Shown: positions 6,295 through 10,930 of the stretch, piece by piece
How positions within the stretch are numbered: the first letter of the stretch is position 1
Layout: each line of letters begins with the position of its first letter
From: an uncultured Bacteroidales bacterium
Lineage (GTDB): Bacteria; Bacteroidota; Bacteroidia; Bacteroidales; UBA932
Direction of reading: 5' to 3'
Length of the DNA: 10,930 nt
NCBI GenBank assembly: GCA_945912085.1
Contig: CAMEBJ010000029.1
Location: 1 to 10,930 of the forward strand
Position numbers and translations under genes: made by a program
Notes under the pieces: model-generated
Databases searched by the model: none
What the model saw: the letters and a program-made list of their open reading frames with translations, nothing else
Told to the model about the DNA's origin: nothing

Positions 6295-7689
6295 CTAGTA
6301 TCCGAGAATCTTGAGCATTGACTTGTAGGTCTGCTCCTTGCTGAACAGTTTTGTGAAATACTCGCCGTTCTCATCCTTGTCTATGATGATGTGCTTTGGC
6401 GCAGGCTGGAGGCAATGCTGGATTCCGCCGTAACCTGCGATTGATTCCTGGTAGGCTCCGGTGTGGAAGAATCCAATGTAGAGAGGGTCCTCGTTGTGCT
6501 CGATTTTAGGGAGGAAGATTGCGTTGGCGTGCGCATCCGCATTGTAGTAGTCCTGGCTGTCGCAGGTCAGTCCTCCAAGGAACACCCTCTGGTACTTGTC
6601 GTTCCATTTGTTTATAGGAAGGAGAATGAACCTCTGCTTTATTCCCCAGGTGTCAGGCAGGGTGGTCATGAAAGAGTTGTCAATCATATACCATCTTTCC
6701 CTGTCGTTCTGCTGCTTCTGGTCAAGAATCTGGAAGATTGTCGCTCCGGATTCCCCGACGGTGAAACTTCCGAATTCGGTGAAGATGTTCGGCTCCTGCA
6801 CTCCGCGCGCGTTGCACATTATCTTGATTTGACTGATGATCTCCTCCGCCATATACTCGTAGTCAAAATCCATCGCAAGGGAGTTCTTGATTGGGAAGCC
6901 TCCTCCGATGTTCAGTGAGTCCAGCTCAGGGCAGATTGCCTTCAAATCACAATAGACAGTCACGCATTTGGCCAGTTCATTCCAATAGTAGGCGGTGTCG
7001 CGGATTCCGGTGTTGATGAAGAAGTGGAGCATCTTCAGGTGGAACTTGCTGCTCTTGCTTATGACATTCTCGTAGAAAGGCACGATGTCGCTGTAGCGGA
7101 TTCCGAGGCGGGATGTGTAGAAGTCGAATGTCGGTTCCTCCTCTGAAGCAATGCGGATACCGAGGTTGATCGGAAGGTCCACAAGGTCATTCAGCTGGTT
7201 GTACTCGTTCATGTTGTCGAGCACGGGAATGATGTTCCTCCAGCCGTTGTTCACGAAGTTGGCTATGTTGTCTATGTAGGCCGGTTTCTTGAATCCGTTG
7301 CAGACGATGAACAGGTCCTTGTCCACAACTCCTTCTGCCTCAAGTGCTTCAATCAGATTAAGGTCGAATGCCGAAGAAGTCTCGAGATGGATGTCGTTCT
7401 TCAGGGCTTCCCTCATTATGAACTCGAAGTGGGAACTCTTGGTACAGTAGCAGTAATGATATGATCCCTGATAGTCCACCTTTGCGATTGCCACGTTGAA
7501 CATCCTCTTTGCCCTCTGAATCTGTGATGAGATTTTCGGCAGATATGTAATCTTGAGAGGTGTCCCGTACTGATTGATTATGTCCATCATACTGATGTCG
7601 TGGAAATACAGTATGCCGTTCTCAACGCGGAACTCGTCCTGCGGAAACTCGAATGTCTGGTTAATCAAATCAATGTACTTGTCTTTCAT
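6295..7689 (-). CDS. PLP-dependent decarboxylase, arginine-decarboxylase-like (fold type III)
   Basis: The protein is 464 residues from ATG at 7689 (MKDKYIDLINQTF), the start I recall for Bacteroidota relatives. An in-frame TTG at 7731 would add 14 residues but lies in the predicted leader. The alanine-racemase-fold barrel carries the likely PLP-binding Lys84 (YCYCTKSSHFE), a phosphate-binding IGGGFP (261-266) and EFGS (305-308). The C-terminal domain has CDSQD (376-380), the active-site Cys-Asp motif of this class, and GAYQ (411-414). These are features of the arginine/ornithine/diaminopimelate decarboxylase superfamily. The compact form resembles proteins annotated as arginine decarboxylase in Bacteroidota, much shorter than the roughly 630-residue SpeA. 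If so, it makes agmatine for polyamine synthesis, but carboxynorspermidine or another basic amino acid could be the substrate. It is first in the three-gene minus-strand string, and its leader has competing hairpins. Confidence 0.82.
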   Translation of the reverse strand: MKDKYIDLINQTFEFPQDEFRVENGILYFHDISMMDIINQYGTPLKITYLPKISSQIQRAKRMFNVAIAKVDYQGSYHYCYCTKSSHFEFIMREALKNDIHLETSSAFDLNLIEALEAEGVVDKDLFIVCNGFKKPAYIDNIANFVNNGWRNIIPVLDNMNEYNQLNDLVDLPINLGIRIASEEEPTFDFYTSRLGIRYSDIVPFYENVISKSSKFHLKMLHFFINTGIRDTAYYWNELAKCVTVYCDLKAICPELDSLNIGGGFPIKNSLAMDFDYEYMAEEIISQIKIMCNARGVQEPNIFTEFGSFTVGESGATIFQILDQKQQNDRERWYMIDNSFMTTLPDTWGIKQRFILLPINKWNDKYQRVFLGGLTCDSQDYYNADAHANAIFLPKIEHNEDPLYIGFFHTGAYQESIAGYGGIQHCLQPAPKHIIIDKDENGEYFTKLFSKEQTYKSMLKILGY

Positions 7690-7707
7690 TTTAGTAAAGT
7701 AATTAAG

Positions 7708-7749
7708 TCGGATTATATGCTTAAAACTCAATCCGATTTACGCGGATTG
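7708..7749 (-). promoter_or_regulatory. Leader with two mutually exclusive hairpins upstream of the decarboxylase
   Basis: Three related segments lie in the predicted leader: 7743-7749 (CGGATTG), 7729-7736 (CAATCCGA) and 7708-7714 (TCGGATT). The middle segment can pair with the upstream one (8-bp stem 7728-7735/7743-7750, 7-base loop) or with the downstream one (7-bp stem 7730-7736/7708-7714, 15-base loop), but not both. This is the geometry of an attenuator or RNA switch; equally, the 7728-7750 palindrome may be a DNA operator. No known riboswitch class is recognised. Confidence 0.4.
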
Positions 7750-7762
7750 AAAAATTGGGGAG

Positions 7763-7770
7763 CAAAGTTA
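7763..7770 (-). promoter_or_regulatory. Probable -7 element for the decarboxylase operon
   Basis: On the minus strand this reads TAACTTTG followed by C, an exact TAnnTTTG match. The start would be near 7757, giving a leader of about 65 bases before the ATG at 7689. No TTTG is seen at the proper upstream spacing, so only half of the promoter is convincing. Confidence 0.5.
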
Positions 7771-7831
7771 TCATTTATATTCATTATTCCTATATGTTTA
7801 TATGGAAATTTCCTTATTTTCTGTTCAAAAT

Positions 7832-7862
7832 TTTGTCATTACGGCGGATTGGCATAAATTTG
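7832..7862 (+). promoter_or_regulatory. Bacteroidota-type promoter for tamL
   Basis: TTTG at 7832-7835, a 19-base spacer and TAAATTTG at 7855-7862 match the phylum's -33/-7 consensus at both elements and in spacing. The start should be near 7867-7869. This rules out the upstream in-frame ATG at 7802 and places the real tamL start at 7913, after a leader of about 45 bases. Confidence 0.78.
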
Positions 7863-7882
7863 CAAGATGTTTGTGCCTCTGC

Positions 7883-7912
7883 CTGTTGCTGCGGCAACGG
7901 TGGGTTTCCGCC
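7883..7912 (+). other. Structured leader just before the tamL start codon
   Basis: A 7-bp stem with one wobble pairs 7883-7889 with 7894-7900 around a TGCG loop. A second, overlapping stem pairs GGTGG (7899-7903) with CCGCC (7908-7912) directly against the ATG. Only one can form fully. They could limit ribosome access, but both are short and GC-rich sequence forms such stems by chance. Confidence 0.3.
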
Positions 7913-10090
7913 ATGAAACGTCTGTTCCTCATATCGGCTCTTCTTCTGGCCGTTGTTTCCTGCAGTACCACAAGAGTGTTGCAGGAAGGAGAATACCGGC
8001 TTGCGAAGAACACTGTCAATGTCACCAATGACAAGAAGTTCAATGCCGGAAACATCGAGCCTTACATCAAACAGAAACCGAATTCCTATTTCATTTTCGG
8101 CTGGAATCCCTTCCTGAATGTTTACAACTGGCAGAACGGAAAGGGGAAGGGCTGGGACAAGTTTGTAAAGAAAATCGGCGTCGCTCCCGTTGTCTATGAT
8201 CCCGACCAGGTTGACAATTCGGAAACCAACATCCGCAGACATCTTGAGTACCTCGGATATTACGGTTCGCAGGTGCAGGGTACTGTGCAGGTGAAAGGAA
8301 GGAGGGTTAAAGTAAGATATGATGTGACACTTGGTAAGAGACTGCCAATCAAAGAAATCCGTTACAATGTACCGAAAGGTCCTCTTGCCGATGAGTTTTT
8401 TGCGGACACGCTAAATTCGACCATAAAGGAAGGAATGTACCTTTCAGAGCAGTCCCTGGAGCAGGAGGCGGTTCGTTCGAGCGGGTATCTCAGGAACAAA
8501 GGTTTCTACGGTTTCAACAAGAACTATTATTTCTTTGAGGCCGACACCCTTAGCGCTTCGGATTCGGTCATTCTTGAGCTGAAAATCAACGAATACACCA
8601 GGAACGAGACTCCCAAGGATGCAGTCCCGTTCCGGAAATTCTCTTTTGGAAATGTTGAGATAGTCTATCCCAAGAGTTTGAAAATCAGGGAGAATGTTCT
8701 GAGGAATCTCAACACGATTGTTCCTGGTCAGCCTTATTCTGAGACTGTCATCAACAACACCTATTCAAGACTCTCTGCACTAAGGATGTTCAGCGGAATC
8801 AACATCGGTTCGACAAAGGTTTCCGAGGACAGGGTGGACTGTGAGATTTCATTGAGCCAGACCAAGTTGCAGGGTTTCAAGGTCAACCTTGAGGCATCGG
8901 TGAACTCCACGGGACTGATGGGTATTTCCCCGCAGCTGTCGTATTATCACAAGAATATTTTCCGTGGAGGGGAGTGGCTGAGCTTGACTTTTATGGGTAA
9001 TTTCCAATTCAAGTTCAACAACAGCACGAAATCCAACGAATTCGGAGTCTCTGCAGGTCTGAGCTTTCCGAAGTTCCTCGGACTGCCTTACCGTCTTTTC
9101 CGGGGTCCTTCAATTCCAAGAACCGACATCAATGTGTCCTACAATTACCAGAACCGTCCGGAGTACACAAGGAACATCATATCCCTTTCCTATGGGTACA
9201 ACGGCAGTCTGAAGGGTCGCTTTTTCTATCAGGTTTACCCTGCCCAGCTGAATATCGTGCGCCTTTTTGACCTTGACGAGGCTTTCTACAAGTCCCTGGA
9301 AGGGGATCCTTTTATGAAGAATTCCTACCAGAACCACTTTGACCTCGGACTTGGAGGCTCTCTTTACTACACGACAAATGCGGATGTCAATCCGAAGACC
9401 TCCTATTTCTACACGAGGCTCCAGTTCGATCTTTCCGGCAATCTTCTCAGTGCGTTCAAGCCTCTGATGTCAAGGGATGTAAATGGTGCCGGGCTGATCT
9501 GGAAGACTCCTTTCTCCCAGTATGTGAAGGGCGAACTGACAGTAGGAAGGACCTGGAGATTTGGCAAGAATGACGGGCAGGCTGTTGCTCTGAGGCTTGT
9601 CGGGGGTGTGGGATATGCCTACGGGAACAGTTCTGCGCTTCCTTTCGAGAAGCATTTCTACGTCGGAGGTGCAAACAGCCTGAGAGGATGGCAGGCGAGG
9701 TCGGTCGGTCCCGGAACCGTTCCGAAGGACAGCACTTTCATAATCCCGAACCAGACGGGAGACATAAAGCTTGAGATGAATGCAGAGTACCGCTTCAAGA
9801 TGTTCTGGAAGATTGCCGGTGCGGTCTTTGCCGATGCGGGTAATGTCTGGACATTCAAGGAAAGTTCCTCCACGGCAGACCGTTCCTCTCTCATTACTAC
9901 CGATTTTTTCAGGTCAATAGCCCTGAACTGGGGAGTGGGAATCCGCCTGGACTTTGATTTCCTCGTCCTGAGGGTTGACCTCGGTCTGAAACTGCACGAC
10001 CCTGCAAGGGAATACTCCTGGCTCCCTCCTTCACAATGGTTCAAACGAGACGGCTACACAATCCATTTCGGTGTGGGCTATCCTTTCTGA
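7913..10090 (+). CDS. tamL: TamL: outer-membrane lipoprotein of the BamA/TamA (Omp85) family
   Basis: The protein has 725 residues from ATG at 7913. An in-frame ATG at 7802 is rejected because it precedes the promoter and would bury the signal peptide. Residues 1-17 (MKRLFLISALLLAVVSC) are a lipoprotein signal with lipobox VVSC, so Cys17 would be lipidated. POTRA-like repeats follow; the clearest are at about 93-151 and 241-327. A 16-strand-type beta barrel fills about 325-725, with the GGANSLRGW motif (585-593) of the Omp85 loop-6 lock. The end, FGVGYPF, is an aromatic beta-signal for BAM insertion. In Bacteroidota this lipoprotein variant of TamA is called TamL and works with inner-membrane TamB in outer-membrane biogenesis. 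No tamB follows here; a HAD phosphatase does. The gene is divergent from the decarboxylase operon and has a strong consensus promoter. Confidence 0.9.
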   Translation: MKRLFLISALLLAVVSCSTTRVLQEGEYRLAKNTVNVTNDKKFNAGNIEPYIKQKPNSYFIFGWNPFLNVYNWQNGKGKGWDKFVKKIGVAPVVYDPDQVDNSETNIRRHLEYLGYYGSQVQGTVQVKGRRVKVRYDVTLGKRLPIKEIRYNVPKGPLADEFFADTLNSTIKEGMYLSEQSLEQEAVRSSGYLRNKGFYGFNKNYYFFEADTLSASDSVILELKINEYTRNETPKDAVPFRKFSFGNVEIVYPKSLKIRENVLRNLNTIVPGQPYSETVINNTYSRLSALRMFSGINIGSTKVSEDRVDCEISLSQTKLQGFKVNLEASVNSTGLMGISPQLSYYHKNIFRGGEWLSLTFMGNFQFKFNNSTKSNEFGVSAGLSFPKFLGLPYRLFRGPSIPRTDINVSYNYQNRPEYTRNIISLSYGYNGSLKGRFFYQVYPAQLNIVRLFDLDEAFYKSLEGDPFMKNSYQNHFDLGLGGSLYYTTNADVNPKTSYFYTRLQFDLSGNLLSAFKPLMSRDVNGAGLIWKTPFSQYVKGELTVGRTWRFGKNDGQAVALRLVGGVGYAYGNSSALPFEKHFYVGGANSLRGWQARSVGPGTVPKDSTFIIPNQTGDIKLEMNAEYRFKMFWKIAGAVFADAGNVWTFKESSSTADRSSLITTDFFRSIALNWGVGIRLDFDFLVLRVDLGLKLHDPAREYSWLPPSQWFKRDGYTIHFGVGYPF

Positions 10091-10144
10091 TGTATATGGG
10101 GACATTAGATATCTTCTGTTTCTAGTGATTTCTGAAAAAATATT

Positions 10145-10152
10145 TACCTTTG
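10145..10152 (+). promoter_or_regulatory. -7 element placing the HAD transcript start at or next to its ATG
   Basis: TACCTTTG followed by C is an exact and typical Bacteroidota -7 box. It ends only four bases before the ATG at 10157, so the transcript would be leaderless or nearly so. The best -33 candidate is TTTC at 10119-10122 with a 22-base spacer, one base off consensus and slightly long. Confidence 0.55.
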
Positions 10153-10156
10153 CCTT

Positions 10157-10879
10157 ATGGAAATCAAGGCAGTGATATTCGATCTCGACGGGACTTTGTA
10201 CGAGTCCCGTCATTTTCCGTTGCGGCTGATTCTTGCGGATCCCCTTCATCTTAGGATGCTGGCAGCGGAGAGGCGATGCAGAAAGATGCTGCAGGGAAAG
10301 TTCTTTGGAGGTGCTGAAGATTATTATTCAAAGTTGTTCTTTCTGATGGGCAGTGGGTCTCAGACTGCCGCCAGCAGATGCCGGAAGTGGTTTTTTGAAA
10401 GATATATGCCATCGCAGGTGAAAATCATCAGGGAGAGGATGACTCCGCGTCCGGGCCTGAAGGAACTCCTCTGCGGGCTCCGTTCTGCAGGATGCAGGGT
10501 AGCATTGCTTTCGGATTACAGCGCAGTGCCTGAGAAACTGGAGGCTGTGGGGCTTTCCGTTGAGGATTTTGACAAGGTCTGGGAGTCTCCTTCGCTGGGT
10601 GGCCTTAAGCCTTGCCGTGAGGTCTTTCTGAATGCCTGCGCTGCCCTTGGAACTGCACCGGGTGAGACTTTGATGGTCGGTGACAAGGCCGCAACTGACG
10701 GTGGTGCTGCCGCTGCAGGTCTTCCCGTGGTGCTCATCTCCAAAGAACCCTCCCACCGTCTTCCAGCTTCTTCCTGCAGCAACCCCATCGCGGCATCCTC
10801 GCGCCGCCTTCCCCTCCCTGGCGAGATTTGCGCAATGCCTTGGGAGGTGTTTGTTGAAAAAGTTAAGGTAATTTTTTGA
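10157..10879 (+). CDS. HAD-superfamily hydrolase (phosphatase), substrate unknown
   Basis: This 240-residue protein has all four HAD motifs. Motif I is FDLDGTLY, with nucleophile Asp9 and acid/base Asp11. Motif II is ALLSDYS, with Ser119. Motif III is GGLKPCREVF, with Lys151. Motif IV is MVGDKAATDG, with Asp176 and Asp181. An all-alpha cap (about residues 17-95) follows motif I, as in the phosphoglycolate phosphatase/beta-phosphoglucomutase subclass. Asp11 points to a phosphatase, but nothing visible fixes the substrate. Residues about 198-222 are Pro/Ser/Arg-rich and the coding strand there (about 10740-10825) is unusually C-rich, perhaps a variable linker before the final MPWEVFVEKV helix. 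It lies 66 bases after tamL with its own promoter, so co-regulation is uncertain. A short downstream gap (22 bases) suggests that the next gene is co-transcribed. Confidence 0.88.
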   Translation: MEIKAVIFDLDGTLYESRHFPLRLILADPLHLRMLAAERRCRKMLQGKFFGGAEDYYSKLFFLMGSGSQTAASRCRKWFFERYMPSQVKIIRERMTPRPGLKELLCGLRSAGCRVALLSDYSAVPEKLEAVGLSVEDFDKVWESPSLGGLKPCREVFLNACAALGTAPGETLMVGDKAATDGGAAAAGLPVVLISKEPSHRLPASSCSNPIAASSRRLPLPGEICAMPWEVFVEKVKVIF

Positions 10880-10901
10880 AGATTCCTCAATAGATAAGGC
10901 T

Positions 10902-10930
10902 ATGTTGAGAAAAATAAGAATCACGTTGGC
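10902..10930 (+). CDS. Start of an unidentified gene, truncated by right window edge
   Basis: An ATG 22 bases after the HAD stop opens a frame reading MLRKIRITL to the edge. A basic start followed by hydrophobic residues would suit a membrane protein or signal peptide. I recall similar openings in Bacteroidales integral-membrane 4Fe-4S proteins, but nine codons cannot support a name. Same strand and tight spacing imply an operon with the HAD gene. Confidence 0.4.

Noticed and set aside
6463..6918. 151-codon open frame on the plus strand opposite the decarboxylase
   Set aside because: It is a mirror frame of a conserved enzyme and has no domain-like features of its own.
7690..7731. 14-residue extension of the decarboxylase from an in-frame TTG at 7731
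   Set aside because: TTG is an unlikely start here, the stretch overlaps leader hairpins, and the ATG at 7689 gives the N-terminus expected for the family.
7802..7912. N-terminal extension of tamL starting at an in-frame ATG at 7802
   Set aside because: It would start upstream of a consensus promoter (7832-7862) and place 37 residues before a textbook lipoprotein signal peptide starting at 7913.
10328..10924. 198-codon open frame on the minus strand opposite the HAD gene
   Set aside because: The opposite strand encodes all four HAD motifs in order; the antisense translation is low-complexity and Arg/Ser-rich.
1..10930. Defence island, prophage, CRISPR array, transposon or integrative element
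   Set aside because: No tandem spaced repeats, integrase, transposase, toxin-antitoxin pair, restriction enzyme or tRNA attachment site was seen; genes are housekeeping-like and composition is even.

Overview
The window looks like chromosomal DNA from a member of the Bacteroidota, most likely order Bacteroidales. Three observations support this. Promoters fit the phylum's own signature (TTTG, about 19-21 bases, then TAnnTTTG). Start codons sit in A/T-rich leaders without a Shine-Dalgarno sequence. The largest outer-membrane gene encodes a lipoprotein form of the TamA/Omp85 family (TamL), which is typical of this phylum. I see no rRNA, tRNA, CRISPR array, insertion sequence or phage gene, and base composition looks even across the window. 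This is ordinary core or housekeeping DNA rather than an island.

Layout from left to right. (1) Bases 1-1709, minus strand: a two-gene membrane-microdomain unit, an NfeD-like membrane protein followed by a flotillin whose C-terminus runs off the left edge. (2) Bases 1710-1870: an AT-rich divergent promoter region. (3) Bases 1871-2422, plus strand: a single cysteine hydrolase of the isochorismatase/nicotinamidase superfamily. (4) Bases 2423-2520: a convergent intergenic region with a long stem-loop that overlaps the stop codon of the next gene. (5) Bases 2512-7689, minus strand: three tightly spaced genes read in the order arginine-decarboxylase-like PLP enzyme, SpoU/TrmH-family RNA methyltransferase, then a 994-residue protein. 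That protein joins a degenerate receiver, an intact receiver and a PEP synthase/PPDK-type ATP-grasp domain to a C-terminal domain I cannot name. (6) Bases 7690-7912: a second divergent promoter region, with a very good Bacteroidota promoter for the plus strand and mutually exclusive hairpins in the predicted leader of the decarboxylase. (7) Bases 7913-10930, plus strand: tamL, a HAD-family phosphatase with an apparently leaderless promoter, and the first codons of another gene.

How the genes relate. NfeD and flotillin are known partners in membrane scaffolding. The decarboxylase/methyltransferase/ATP-grasp string is probably one transcript, but no common pathway is evident. The strongest candidate for undescribed biology is the 994-residue protein. 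It has an ATP-binding phosphotransfer module without the phosphohistidine swivel domain or the PEP/pyruvate barrel that PEP synthase and PPDK need, under likely control of a response-regulator receiver. Everything here comes from reading the sequence and from memory of families; no database search was run.
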